From: Anaerolineales bacterium
GTDB taxonomy: Bacteria > Chloroflexota > Anaerolineae > Anaerolineales > Villigracilaceae
DNA length: 64,000 nt
Assembly (NCBI GenBank): GCA_015075725.1
Contig: JABTTV010000001.1
Location: 2,976,001-3,040,000 of the forward strand
Direction of reading: 5' to 3'
A model generated the notes under the pieces. It saw only the letters and a list, made by a program, of their open reading frames with translations, ran no database searches and was not told the origin of the DNA. The translations under genes and the position numbers were made by a program. Positions 25,516-35,005 of the stretch are shown here, piece after piece. Positions within the stretch are counted from its first letter, which is position 1. The number at the start of each line of letters is the position of its first letter.

Positions 25516-26415
25516 TTACTTTATTTCGCCGTTCAATTGTTTTAGTTTGATGAACAACTCGCGCCATTGGATCTTTGAAACGCCCAGTTTCTGGCGGATC
25601 TTATCAGGCTCGATGCCGCTCTGGTAATCACGCAGGGCTGATGTCCACCGGCACATGTCGAAGGAGAGATGTTTTTCCAACCCTGCTTCTTCACCGATAT
25701 CTTCCAGCAAATATTCCAGGCGGCGCGGAGACCAGGGGAATGCCTGATCGACGGGCTGGTATTGGGCGAGATACTCATTATAGGAGGCGACCCAATCATC
25801 GTTCAATTCGATCTTGCGTTCCTTGTACCGGTTCGCAGGGCTGGCATAGCGGACGAATAGAAAAGGCCCATTTTTGCTGTTCAGTTCGATATGATTGACA
25901 TGAATGCCGAGACACTCGCTTTTTTTGATGGCGGTGTTCAGTAGAAGCGCCACCAGCGTATAGGGGCGCGCATCGGGCTTTTTGTTGCGGCGTTGACGGT
26001 CGGCTGTCAATAGTACGGCTTCGTATTCGTCGTCGGTCAGGACCTGCGGAAGCGGGCTGATGGCCGAGCGCTGCAAAACTTTCTCAGCAGGGTCGATACT
26101 CAATGTCCCGTGCTGGTGCAGCCAGCGAAAGAATGATTTTACCGAGGTGATCCGGCGTGAGAGTGTCTTCGGACTGCATGCCACGCCGCGACCCTTTTCC
26201 ATCCATTCGAAGAATCTATTGAGGTCTTCGGTGGTTACCGCGCCGATCGATTGATCGGGTGGAAGATATTTGGTCAGCAGGCGCACATCCGAGAGAAAAG
26301 CTTTGACGGTATTGAGGGAGCGTCCCTGGTCGAGCAGGAACATCTCCCACCCGTTGATGGCTGCTGGCAGCAATGTTTTGGCGTTGATATGAGCGGGTAC
26401 AGAGGATTTTGCCAT
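25516..26415 (-). CDS. Tyrosine-recombinase-fold protein lacking catalytic residues
   Basis: The 299-residue protein has a clear SAM-like core-binding domain (NGWEMFLLDQGRSLNTVKAF, about 22-115) and a catalytic-domain fold (about 125-295). Aligned by eye to XerC/XerD, the first Arg is Lys164 (TAIKKSE for TGLRISE), HxxR is F252 and C255 (SFDMCRWTSALRDYQSG), the late His/Trp is V279 (LGVS for LGHS), and the Tyr is missing. Only the beta-hairpin Lys (K198) seems retained. The frame is intact with a good ribosome site, so it is not a simple pseudogene. It may bind DNA without cutting it. Confidence 0.75.
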   Translation of the reverse strand: MAKSSVPAHINAKTLLPAAINGWEMFLLDQGRSLNTVKAFLSDVRLLTKYLPPDQSIGAVTTEDLNRFFEWMEKGRGVACSPKTLSRRITSVKSFFRWLHQHGTLSIDPAEKVLQRSAISPLPQVLTDDEYEAVLLTADRQRRNKKPDARPYTLVALLLNTAIKKSECLGIHVNHIELNSKNGPFLFVRYASPANRYKERKIELNDDWVASYNEYLAQYQPVDQAFPWSPRRLEYLLEDIGEEAGLEKHLSFDMCRWTSALRDYQSGIEPDKIRQKLGVSKIQWRELFIKLKQLNGEIK

Positions 26416-26548
26416 GGTTTGCCCTTGCGTGTAGTCTTGCGTATAGTTTAGCGAATTTAAAGGGCCTTGTCAACTGGCAGATTGGCTACAGAGTTGTGGA
26501 TAAAACGGCCTCGGATTAATTCCATCATGATGAAAAGCCGGATCAACC

Positions 26549-27736
26549 TTACGGCGGCGGGAGGTAATCCCAGGGGTTGACTTTTACACCTGCCATGATC
26601 TCAAAATGCAAATGCGAACCGGACGATCGACCCGTCGAACCGATGGCGCCGATCACCTCGCCCTGCCCAACGCTTTGGCCGCATCCCACATTGATCGCGC
26701 TCAGGTGGGCATACAGGGATTGAAATCCGTTGCCATGGTCGATCATGGCCATGTTGCCGTAGCCGTAATCGTTCCATCCTGAATAGACGATCACGCCCGC
26801 ATCCGAAGCGTAAACGGCTTCACCTGTCTGACCGGCAAAATCCAGGCCATTATGGTTGGTCTGCGGCGAAAAATCGAACCCGGATAAGTAATGCTTGTTG
26901 GTCGGGTAGATAAAATACCCGTATCCCACCGCGCCGCCGCTGATCGGGTCGCAGGCGCCCGCCCCAAGGACGCGCGCCGAAGCGGGATTTTCCCGCGTCA
27001 CACCGAGGGGGGCGCTCCAACTTACAAAATCGCGTTTCCCGCCGGGGATGATCAGCCACGTGCCGGGTTTGATATTTGCGTTTTCATAATCGCCGACCGT
27101 ATTTGGATCGATATTGTTGCCGGGATATTCGATCACGTCCGCGGCGGAAACGCCATAAAAGCGTGCCCACTCTCCAAACGGAATTCCGCCCAGCCATTCC
27201 CAATACACGCCATTCACTGGCAGGATGTTCAACTCCTGGCCGGGTTGCAGCGAGTGCGGATCGTCCAGCAAAGTATTGTAGTTGCCCCACAGAATCGTCT
27301 CGGGTTTCAAGCCGAATTTTTCCGCGATACCGAAAACAGTATCGCCGTCCTGAACCGTATAGGTCGTCAATTCGTTTCGCGGCCGGCTTGGGATATTCGT
27401 ATGCAGCTGCGCAGAGCGGTTGATTCCCAACCCGGAAGGCGACTCCGAATCAGTGGCTGGATTCTCCTGCACCGCCGCTTCGATCGGGACCGGCGGCTGG
27501 TCGGCCTCATTGGGTGTTACCTGCGCCTGACGATAAAACGTCCGCGCCAGGAGAACAACCGCGACGATCACGACGATCGAGAACAGGTTCGTGCCAAGTT
27601 TGACCAGGGGTTCGCCCAGCCCGATATCCATGAGATTGACGATCCACCTGGAAATAACGGATCGACGGGCCGGGGCGGGGGTTTCCTTCGATGGAATCTG
27701 CGGGTCTTCCTTGAATTCGTTTTGCATATTCATCAT
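26549..27736 (-). CDS. LysM and M23-peptidase cell wall protein
   Basis: A cytoplasmic N-terminus is followed by one transmembrane segment (about 50-68), a LysM domain (TYTVQDGDTVFGIAEKFGLK, about 127-172), a second divergent LysM-like segment, and a C-terminal M23 (lysostaphin-type) domain. The zinc motifs are complete: HNGLDFAG and SHLHFEI, with the middle His in SLYAHL. The protein should be anchored in the membrane with its domains outside, binding and trimming peptidoglycan or acting as an amidase activator. Two nearby ATGs (27736, 27727) are both possible. Confidence 0.88.
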   Translation of the reverse strand: MMNMQNEFKEDPQIPSKETPAPARRSVISRWIVNLMDIGLGEPLVKLGTNLFSIVVIVAVVLLARTFYRQAQVTPNEADQPPVPIEAAVQENPATDSESPSGLGINRSAQLHTNIPSRPRNELTTYTVQDGDTVFGIAEKFGLKPETILWGNYNTLLDDPHSLQPGQELNILPVNGVYWEWLGGIPFGEWARFYGVSAADVIEYPGNNIDPNTVGDYENANIKPGTWLIIPGGKRDFVSWSAPLGVTRENPASARVLGAGACDPISGGAVGYGYFIYPTNKHYLSGFDFSPQTNHNGLDFAGQTGEAVYASDAGVIVYSGWNDYGYGNMAMIDHGNGFQSLYAHLSAINVGCGQSVGQGEVIGAIGSTGRSSGSHLHFEIMAGVKVNPWDYLPPP

Positions 27737-27791
27737 AATATCACGGCAAAAAAATCGCGGTCAAGCGGGCTGTGAATTCCCTTAGTTATCC

Positions 27792-29051
27792 CTAATCCGC
27801 GGGATTGTTTTTTCGCATAAAGATCAATTGAACGAGGGCAACCCCGAACAGGCAGGCAATTCCACCCGTTATGATGGCGTTTTGCACCGTCCAGGTTTGG
27901 GCGATCCACCCGATCAGAAGGCTGCCGAAGGGAGCCACGCCCTGCAATCCCCAAAAATAGACGCTGAACACGCGCCCGCGCAGTTCGTTCGGCACGCGCA
28001 CCTGGATCATTGTGTTCATGCTGATGAGCTGCACCACGGTCCCCCAACCGATGAAGATCAACAGGAGGAAAGCCAGTGAATTATCGGTGACGAGCCCAAG
28101 CGCGATGATGGGAAGGATGAATAATATCTGTCCCCACAAGAGGGTGGTCCCTTTGTTGGCCGTGGCAAAATACGCCATCATGAATGCCGCGGCAACCGCG
28201 CCAATGCCTTGGGCTGTGTACAGGTTGCTCGTGCGTGCCGCGATTGCCGCTTCGGTTGTCAATATGGGTTGAAGGATGTCGCGCGCAATGGCGGGGAGTT
28301 GTTGAACGAGCGGAATGCCGAAGAAGCCCAGCAAGGCGGACATCAAGATGGCGGACATGACCACGGCATTGGATCGGATATATCGCAATCCTTCCCTGAA
28401 CTCCCTGCCCATCCCCTGTGATGCTTCCGTGCCCTTTTCGACTTTATAAAGGGTTCGCGCGAAGAACAACCCTATGATCACGAAAATGTAGCTAATGCCA
28501 TTTGAAAGAAAGACCGCTCCTTCATTTTTGAAAGTGGCGATCAGCCAGGCAGCGCATAATGGACCGATCACCCTGCCAAGATTGAAAGCCGTGGTTTGAA
28601 GCGCGATCGCGCTCGGGAGGGCTTCCTTCCCGGCGAGTTCTATCAGCATGGCCTGGCGCGCGGTCACTTCGACCGCAATGGCGGAGCCGTAGATGAATGC
28701 GAGGATGAGGATTTGCCAGATTTGAATCTGGCCGCTGTAGGCAAGAAAGGTCAACCCGAACGCCTGCACCGACATCACGGCTTGGAGCAAAATGACAGCC
28801 TTGCGCTTGTCCAGCCGTTCGACAAGGACACCGGCGGGAAGGGCAAATAACAATGTCGGGAGGGTGTTCGCGAAACCGATCAATCCCAGGTCGAGCGGGC
28901 GGCCTGAGATGCGATAGGCAAGATACGGGAGCGCTGTCGCTTGCATCCATGTGCCGATGACGGATACGAATTGACCGATGAGGAATAAAACATAATCTCG
29001 TGAACCAAGCGCAGGGAAGCGGCTGATGAGAGCAAATCGAAAGGCATCCAT
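27792..29051 (-). CDS. MFS transporter
   Basis: The 419-residue protein has twelve predicted helices and the EntS/DUF894-type MFS pattern: LFLIGQFVSVIGTWMQATAL in helix 1, the motif-A-like loop LPAGVLVERLDKRKAVILL, and VTARQAMLIELAGKEALPSA. Members of this branch export siderophores, drugs or metabolites, or are uncharacterised. It lies between the peptidase and SRAP genes, all leftward, without obvious functional link. Confidence 0.85.
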   Translation of the reverse strand: MDAFRFALISRFPALGSRDYVLFLIGQFVSVIGTWMQATALPYLAYRISGRPLDLGLIGFANTLPTLLFALPAGVLVERLDKRKAVILLQAVMSVQAFGLTFLAYSGQIQIWQILILAFIYGSAIAVEVTARQAMLIELAGKEALPSAIALQTTAFNLGRVIGPLCAAWLIATFKNEGAVFLSNGISYIFVIIGLFFARTLYKVEKGTEASQGMGREFREGLRYIRSNAVVMSAILMSALLGFFGIPLVQQLPAIARDILQPILTTEAAIAARTSNLYTAQGIGAVAAAFMMAYFATANKGTTLLWGQILFILPIIALGLVTDNSLAFLLLIFIGWGTVVQLISMNTMIQVRVPNELRGRVFSVYFWGLQGVAPFGSLLIGWIAQTWTVQNAIITGGIACLFGVALVQLIFMRKNNPAD

Positions 29052-29054
29052 TTT

Positions 29055-29723
29055 CTACGATGCGGGTACGATGCATTCAGGGCGGTCATTGCCAGGTTTA
29101 TTGACAAGCGTTGAAACAGGATAAGCGGACATGGCGTCAGCGGGGAAGGGCTTGATGAGGTGGATCAACTTATCGGGAGTCTGAGGCGCCGGGTCCAGCC
29201 ATAGGTCGTAATCCTTCGGATCCAGGATCACGGGCATCCGGTTATGCAGGGAGGACATCAACTCGTTGGGCTCGGTCGTGATGATGGTGCATGTGCGCAG
29301 ACTGCCATCGGGTGACTGCCATTCATCCCACAACCCGGCGAACGCGAACGGTTTGCGATCCTTCATATGAATGAAGAATGGGATTTTTGTCTTCGCCCCG
29401 CCGGGGGATTTCCATTCATAAAATCCATCCGCAAGGATGAGGCAGCGTTTGTATTTGAACCCGCCTCGAAACGACGGTTTTTCCGCAAGCGTTTCGCCGC
29501 GCGCATTGATGAGCTTGTTCCCGATGGATGGGTCTTTCGCCCATGATGGGATCAATCCCCAAACGAAAAAATCCGCTTTGTTCTTTGCGTCGTTTGGAAT
29601 GGCGAGGACAGGCTGTGTGGGGGCGATGTTATACCGGGAGGCAAACTGGGAGGGGAAGGTGAAATTCCCAAAGGCATCCTGGATTTCAGCCGGGTCGACG
29701 GTAAGAGTAAAACGTCCGCACAT
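29055..29723 (-). CDS. SRAP-domain protein (YedK/HMCES)
   Basis: The start at 29723 gives MCGRFTL, whose Cys2 is the catalytic residue that crosslinks to abasic sites in single-stranded DNA; AGGAG stands before it, and an upstream start would bury the cysteine. Other conserved residues are present: INARGETLAEKPSFR (Asn and Glu), CLILADGFYEW, and HNRMPVIL (His). The protein shields abasic sites during replication. It follows the histidine kinase gene after 16 bases. The last residues (about 205-222) are the usual short tail. Confidence 0.92.
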   Translation of the reverse strand: MCGRFTLTVDPAEIQDAFGNFTFPSQFASRYNIAPTQPVLAIPNDAKNKADFFVWGLIPSWAKDPSIGNKLINARGETLAEKPSFRGGFKYKRCLILADGFYEWKSPGGAKTKIPFFIHMKDRKPFAFAGLWDEWQSPDGSLRTCTIITTEPNELMSSLHNRMPVILDPKDYDLWLDPAPQTPDKLIHLIKPFPADAMSAYPVSTLVNKPGNDRPECIVPAS

Positions 29724-29739
29724 GATTTCTCCTTGTATT

Positions 29740-31788
29740 TTATCCAGAGACGGGGAGCGTGAAAAAAAATGTTGTGCCCTTGCCAGGCTGCGAATCGAGC
29801 CATATCGCTCCATCATGGAACTCTATAATGCGCTTTACGAGTGCGAGCCCGATCCCGGAGCCCTCGGTGCTTGGATCCAGCTTGTTGAAAAGACCGAAGA
29901 TGCGGTCCTGGTATTGAGGTTCGATCCCAATGCCATTATCCTGCACGAAGAAGACCGGTTTTTCGTGTTCATCGCGAAATGACCCGATTTTAATGCCGGG
30001 ATTGGGTTGGTTCCCCATGAATTTGATCGCATTCTCGACGAGATTTTGCACAACTTCCAATAACCGGGTGCGATCCCCGATCACTTTATGACCTTCGTCA
30101 TGGAATTCGATTTGCACTTTTCGGGCTGAGATCGGGCCGTCGAGCATGGAAAGAGCGTCGCGGACGATGGCGGAAAACTCCGCCTCCACCGGCTCGTTCA
30201 TCATCCGCCCGATGCGGGATAACTCAAGCAGGTCGTTAAGCAGGGTTTGCATTTTTTTCACGGCTTGACGGATGCGCGCCAGGTCGTTTCGAAACGATTC
30301 GAAATTGCCGGCCAGCCCATCCCGTTCGATGTAACCGATAAATCCGTTAATCGTCACGAGGGGCGCTTTTAGGTCATGCGATACCGTATAGGTAAACCGT
30401 TCCAATTCGGCATTTTTGGCGCCGAGTTCCGAGATCAACCGTTCGCGTTCCAATTCCGCCCGTTTTCTTTCCGTGATATCGCGCGCGATCCCTGTTGTGC
30501 CGACCACTTCGCCGTGATCGTTGCGGATCGGGGTCTTTGTCGTTTCCACCCAATATTCCCTGCCATACCTGTCTCTCTGCCTTTCTTCGACGGTCTTCCG
30601 TTTGCCGGTGTGAATGACCTCGAGGTCATCCATCCGGTAATAATCTGCATAGGGCTGCTCCCAGACATCGTTATCTGTTTTCCCAATGACCTCCTCCTCA
30701 GTTTTACCGCTGATATTTAGAAACTGCTCATTGACAGCAATATACCGGTTGGTCAGGTCTTTCAACCATGCCATGTCCGGGATATTGTTCAGGATCGCAG
30801 CTTGTTGGAGCAGGGTTTTTTGCGCTCTTTCCTCAGCCTCTTTTTGCTCCGTGATGTCCTGGACCGCACCAATGATGCCGACCAGTTGATTCTTTTCCGC
30901 ATCCCAGACGGGATGGGCGAACACACGTTCCCACCGGATCTCTCCATTTTTGGCAATCGTGCGGATCTCAGACGCCAGAACATTTTGATTCTTAAATAAT
31001 GTTTCCATATCTCTGGCGTCTTTTTCCGCATCTTCGGGGTGGATGTGAGCGTTCCAACCACCCGCATCGATGTATTCCTCCGGGGTATAACCTGTCATCT
31101 TTTCGAATGCGCCGCCCAGCCAGACGGTTTGCGCCACACCGTTTTCGTCGATCCTGCTTTCGAAGACATAATCGGTGCTGACCTTTGAGATGAGCTTGTA
31201 TTTCTCCTCGCTTCGTCTGGCGCGCTGGATGGCGTCTCTTAAAGTCCGCACCGTTAGATACTGCAATGTGGCGATCACAGGGAAGAACACGAGGCTGATG
31301 ATCCATGTCAGTTGGGGGAAACGAATCTGCGGATTGTTTATCAGACCGCCAAATTGCGCAAGGAGCATCCCCAGACCTGTAAGCAGGCAAAGCACTGTTG
31401 CCATTACCGAGAAGTGCGGACCCAGTAACAATCCTGCAATAAGGATCACCAGGGGGTATCCAATGATGTATGCTTCATCCTGCACGCCGTATGCTGTAAT
31501 CGCAGTCACTGTGAAGAAGAGCCAGAACGCAATGGACTGAATCAATGCCGCCGTGCGCACATATCCACGCCGAAGAAGAAAAAGAAGCGTGAGGTTTATG
31601 ATTTCCCCGGCGATCGCTTGTATCCAGGCGCGGGTCGAGAGTTCCGGCACTGTCCAAAGGACGAAAATCAGATAGGGGACGGGCACGATGATGAGCAGCC
31701 ATAGGATGATATTCAACAGGAATGCCTGCCGCGTCTTTTCCTCATCCTCGAAGACGGGAGCCCGAAAAAATCGAAGTAAATTTCCCAT
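29740..31788 (-). CDS. Membrane sensor histidine kinase with two PAS domains
   Basis: About six N-terminal helices (20-190) form an input membrane domain. Two PAS/PAC units follow (about 205-320 and 330-445; the PAC ends read DITEQKEAEERAQ and DITERKRAELERER). The HisKA phosphoacceptor is H471 in YTVSHDLKAPL, and the ATPase domain has NLVENAIKF (N box), DNGIGIEPQ (G1), FGLFNKLD (F box) and GSGIGLALVKRI (G2). The nearest receiver gene (59508) is far away. It begins 7 bases after selB and is probably co-transcribed. Confidence 0.92.
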   Translation of the reverse strand: MGNLLRFFRAPVFEDEEKTRQAFLLNIILWLLIIVPVPYLIFVLWTVPELSTRAWIQAIAGEIINLTLLFLLRRGYVRTAALIQSIAFWLFFTVTAITAYGVQDEAYIIGYPLVILIAGLLLGPHFSVMATVLCLLTGLGMLLAQFGGLINNPQIRFPQLTWIISLVFFPVIATLQYLTVRTLRDAIQRARRSEEKYKLISKVSTDYVFESRIDENGVAQTVWLGGAFEKMTGYTPEEYIDAGGWNAHIHPEDAEKDARDMETLFKNQNVLASEIRTIAKNGEIRWERVFAHPVWDAEKNQLVGIIGAVQDITEQKEAEERAQKTLLQQAAILNNIPDMAWLKDLTNRYIAVNEQFLNISGKTEEEVIGKTDNDVWEQPYADYYRMDDLEVIHTGKRKTVEERQRDRYGREYWVETTKTPIRNDHGEVVGTTGIARDITERKRAELERERLISELGAKNAELERFTYTVSHDLKAPLVTINGFIGYIERDGLAGNFESFRNDLARIRQAVKKMQTLLNDLLELSRIGRMMNEPVEAEFSAIVRDALSMLDGPISARKVQIEFHDEGHKVIGDRTRLLEVVQNLVENAIKFMGNQPNPGIKIGSFRDEHEKPVFFVQDNGIGIEPQYQDRIFGLFNKLDPSTEGSGIGLALVKRIIEFHDGAIWLDSQPGKGTTFFFTLPVSG

Positions 31789-31795
31789 CGGATTT

Positions 31796-33682
31796 CTACT
31801 TCCTCAACCTTCTCATATCGCCGTCTCGCACGGTTAAACCGGTGGAATCCAGATGCTCAAGCAAGGCTTGCGCATATTTTCTTGTCGTGTCGAACATATC
31901 CCGTACTTCTGCCAGGGTGATCGTTCCCCGATCCATGAGCATCGATTTGATTCGCGAGGTGATTTCATCGTAATCTTTTTTCAGGAAGATGACATTTTCC
32001 GAAACGGGCAACAGTTCTCCCGATTCGATCAACGCGTTAACGAGTTCGAATCCCGCCTCAGCCTGACACTCTTTGATGCTGGGGGTCGCATACGGATTCG
32101 ACTCGAATCTCCGCTTCAGAGCTTCGACCCTGGCTTGGTCCGCCCCATTGAACTTTATTTCATGTCCCGGGCTGGATACCGTTCCCCGATCATCGATGAT
32201 CGAGTTTTGCGAGGAGAGAAAAGAAATCGCGGCGTTGAAAAACTTGGGTTCAAGTTTTAATCTGCTCTTCAATTCCTCCCGCGGTATTCCGCGCCGCAAG
32301 GGGAATTGTTCATGAAAAGCTTCGACCAGACCTTGAATATTTGTTCTCAGGGTATTCCAGTAGGATGCAGAAGCCGCGATGGAGTCGCTATTTCCTGTTT
32401 GATTCAGAAGAACGACCTTCCTAGAATTCAGTAGTTCCCGCAAAGCAGACTCCGCCAGGGCAGGCTCCAGGCGTGACTGAGCGATCATTGCCTTGACAGT
32501 GGCAATCTGCATGGAGAGCGCAGCTTCGAGCAGAATATCTGCCGGCGTGCCCTGTAATAGGGACTCTAAAGACTCGATGATTTTTTCGTTGAAGCGTTTA
32601 TGCCTTCCCTTGGGCTGATGGTCCACAATTGTGCCGCCGCCCAGCGTTTCCCCCGGCGAGGGTCTTCGCAATATATATCGATCGCCGCGGATGGCAACAA
32701 TGGGTTTACTTAATTCGAGCTGAATCCAGCCCTCCCCCCCGGCGCTTATCTCCTCTGTGTCGAGGATGCGAAGCCTGGCAACCGTCTCGCTTGCGGCAAC
32801 AAAGAATTTGACTTCATCGCCGTGAAGTAAGGGCTTTCGGATATCTCCGATTGCTCTGAATTTAGCGTCGATGCGGCGCGTCGCCTGGTACTGATTTGGA
32901 TGCGCGAGCACGTCCCCGCGGTTGATCTCTTCCATATCAATCCCTGAAATGTTTACAGCCGTCCTCGAACCTGTCACAGCGATATCTTCTTTTTGTTTGT
33001 GCGTTTGCAAACCGCGTATGCGTCCCTTGAGGCGGCCTGGCAGAACTTCCACTTCATCGCCCACCGATAGCCGCCCGTCTTTCAAAGTGCCGGTTACAAC
33101 AGTGCCAAATCCGCTCATGCTGAACACGCGGTCTATGGGCAGACGGGGCCGATCGAGGTCCGGACGGGCAGGGCTGTTTTGTAGTAAGGATTGAAGTTCG
33201 ATTTTCAATGCTTCGAGTCCGGTTCTGTCCTTTGCCGAGACTCTCACGATGGGGGCGTCCTTGAGGCGGGTATGACTCACGGCGGAGCGGATTTCATTTT
33301 CAACAAGTTCGGTCCAGGCGGAGTCGGAGGCGAGGTCGGTCTTGGTCAAAACGATCAGCCCGGCAGGAATCTCCAATAGATCCAGAATTGCGAGGTGTTC
33401 CTTTGTTTGCGGCATTACGCCTTCATCAGCAGCGACAATGAGCAAAGCCGCATCGATCCCGCCGATGCCGGAGAGCATATTTTCGATAAAATCGCGATGT
33501 CCGGGAACATCCACAATCCCCACTTGTTCGCCGTTCGGCAATGTCATCCAGCCGAAGCCGAGGTCGATGGTCATCTCGCGGGCTTTCTCTTCCTTGAGCC
33601 GATCCGGGTGTATCCCGGTGAGAGCCTCGATCAGGGTTGATTTTCCATGATCCACATGGCCTGCCGTGCCGATGACCTTCAT
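31796..33682 (-). CDS. selB: Selenocysteine-specific elongation factor SelB
   Basis: The GTPase domain has GHVDHGKST (G1, about 8), DVPGH (G3) and TKTD (G4), with the SelB-specific insertion HPDRLKEEKAREMTIDLGF. Domains II and III follow (to about 350), and the C-terminal third holds winged helices that bind the SECIS hairpin, ending in TLAEVRDMFDTTRKYAQALL and LEHLDSTGLTVRDGDMRRL. Its presence implies that the organism decodes UGA as selenocysteine; selA, selC and selD are not in the window and no selenoprotein frame was identified. The 628-residue length is normal. Confidence 0.94.
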   Translation of the reverse strand: MKVIGTAGHVDHGKSTLIEALTGIHPDRLKEEKAREMTIDLGFGWMTLPNGEQVGIVDVPGHRDFIENMLSGIGGIDAALLIVAADEGVMPQTKEHLAILDLLEIPAGLIVLTKTDLASDSAWTELVENEIRSAVSHTRLKDAPIVRVSAKDRTGLEALKIELQSLLQNSPARPDLDRPRLPIDRVFSMSGFGTVVTGTLKDGRLSVGDEVEVLPGRLKGRIRGLQTHKQKEDIAVTGSRTAVNISGIDMEEINRGDVLAHPNQYQATRRIDAKFRAIGDIRKPLLHGDEVKFFVAASETVARLRILDTEEISAGGEGWIQLELSKPIVAIRGDRYILRRPSPGETLGGGTIVDHQPKGRHKRFNEKIIESLESLLQGTPADILLEAALSMQIATVKAMIAQSRLEPALAESALRELLNSRKVVLLNQTGNSDSIAASASYWNTLRTNIQGLVEAFHEQFPLRRGIPREELKSRLKLEPKFFNAAISFLSSQNSIIDDRGTVSSPGHEIKFNGADQARVEALKRRFESNPYATPSIKECQAEAGFELVNALIESGELLPVSENVIFLKKDYDEITSRIKSMLMDRGTITLAEVRDMFDTTRKYAQALLEHLDSTGLTVRDGDMRRLRK

Positions 33683-33712
33683 GCAGATAATTTAACCACA
33701 CTTTTAAAATAA

Positions 33713-33742
33713 CAAGGTGGAAACCGTCCGATTTCCACCTTG
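33713..33742. terminator. Terminator after the coiled-coil gene
   Basis: A perfect 11-bp stem (CAAGGTGGAAA / TTTCCACCTTG) with an 8-base loop lies between the coiled-coil gene stop and the selB start, so it separates the two leftward transcripts. Confidence 0.7.
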
Positions 33743-33763
33743 ACGGCGAACGATTTGTGAACG

Positions 33764-34954
33764 CTATTTCTTGACGGTCTTTTTTCCATGCCCCATGATG
33801 CGCTGGTATGAGGTCATCCACTCATGGAGGATATTCATGAGTTCCTGCATTTGCTTTTCGGATACATCCGTTGTCTGGTGGACCTGGTCGCGCAGGGATT
33901 GGGCAATTTCGCTCATGGCAGTCGTTTGTTCCTCGCTCTTTCTCACCTCTTTCCGCAGGTCGCGGAAAGCCTCCTCCGATGAAAGGGTGTAACCGGTCCA
34001 GCGTTTCTGATCGTCTGCTTTGAAACTGATCCATTCCTGGCGCAGGCGTTCCTCGGCGAGTCTCTGCATTTCCGTCACTTCGTTGATGCGCCGCTCGAGT
34101 TTGGAGTTGAGTTCCATGTAAGTATCCTGCGCCTTTTTCGCGCTTCGCAGGGTTTCGTCCAATTTCTGCACCTGCACATCCATGGCTTCAGCGTCCTTCT
34201 GAAATGCGATGAATTTTTCCTGCCATTCCTTCCAACCCCGGTCGCGGTCCACCTGCGCCACCCGTTGTTGATCCAAAAAAGCGGATTGCGATTGTTTGCG
34301 TTCGAGTTCCGATGCGAGAAGTTCCGTGATGCGGTTTTCGACGTTTCGGATGGAATCCCCCTGAATGGATGCCTTGTCACGGTTTTCATCGATGCGTTTG
34401 CGCAAGGCGGTCAATTCTCCCTGGATGTCAGAAATGCGTTTCAAGTCGTTCTTGCGCGTTTCTTCGTTTGCCATTATGGAATGACGCACATCTTCGTTCG
34501 CCCGCAGCGCTTCCTCGACCGAGGCCTTGATTTCCCGGATGTCGTTCACGGCTCTTGTGTTTTCGTCGGCTCGTTCTCTGATCTGCTTGTTTATTTCGGA
34601 TGGATTGAAGGAGGTTTTGACCTGGGAAATCGCCTTATTTAATTCGCCGATCTCTCCCTGTATGCGTTTCGCGGAATCCTTCTCCGCTTTCGTCCGGTTT
34701 TTTTCGTTCTCATCGATCAATTTAAGGATGTCTGCGCGTTGCTTGGCAAGAATGGATTCGAATTGGTCCATCCGTTTTGCGGCCGGCGCGATATCGGTCA
34801 TTTGCCTGCTGATGGTCTTTATTTGTTTCGACACGGCATCGACCGTGGCTTCAAAGGATTCCAGGCTTTCTTTGAGAGCGGCAAGGTTTCCCTTCAGTTC
34901 CCGTTGTTGTTTATCCAAGAATTCCAGGCGTTTGACGATTTGTTCGAATTCCAT
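33764..34954 (-). CDS. Long coiled-coil protein
   Basis: Almost all of the 396 residues are predicted coiled coil, with heptad-like segments (IVKRLEFLDKQQRELKGNLA, FLDQQRVAQVDRDRGWKEWQ, ELNSKLERRINEVTEMQRLA). There is no signal peptide, transmembrane helix or enzyme domain. The short C-terminal tail is basic (GHGKKTVKK). A structural, scaffold or chromosome-associated role is possible. It lies between selB and the complex-I-like genes in the same direction. Confidence 0.7.
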   Translation of the reverse strand: MEFEQIVKRLEFLDKQQRELKGNLAALKESLESFEATVDAVSKQIKTISRQMTDIAPAAKRMDQFESILAKQRADILKLIDENEKNRTKAEKDSAKRIQGEIGELNKAISQVKTSFNPSEINKQIRERADENTRAVNDIREIKASVEEALRANEDVRHSIMANEETRKNDLKRISDIQGELTALRKRIDENRDKASIQGDSIRNVENRITELLASELERKQSQSAFLDQQRVAQVDRDRGWKEWQEKFIAFQKDAEAMDVQVQKLDETLRSAKKAQDTYMELNSKLERRINEVTEMQRLAEERLRQEWISFKADDQKRWTGYTLSSEEAFRDLRKEVRKSEEQTTAMSEIAQSLRDQVHQTTDVSEKQMQELMNILHEWMTSYQRIMGHGKKTVKK

Positions 34955-35005
34955 GACGACTCCATGTCATTTACTGGGAAAATTATACCCTCTTGCAGTT
35001 GATGA

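Noticed and set aside
25516..26415. A mobile element or prophage marked by an integrase
   Set aside because: There is no attachment site, tRNA, excisionase or phage gene nearby, and the protein lacks the catalytic residues.
31796..33682. A selenoprotein gene or selC tRNA beside selB
   Set aside because: No in-frame TGA with flanking homology and no long-variable-arm tRNA shape was found near selB.
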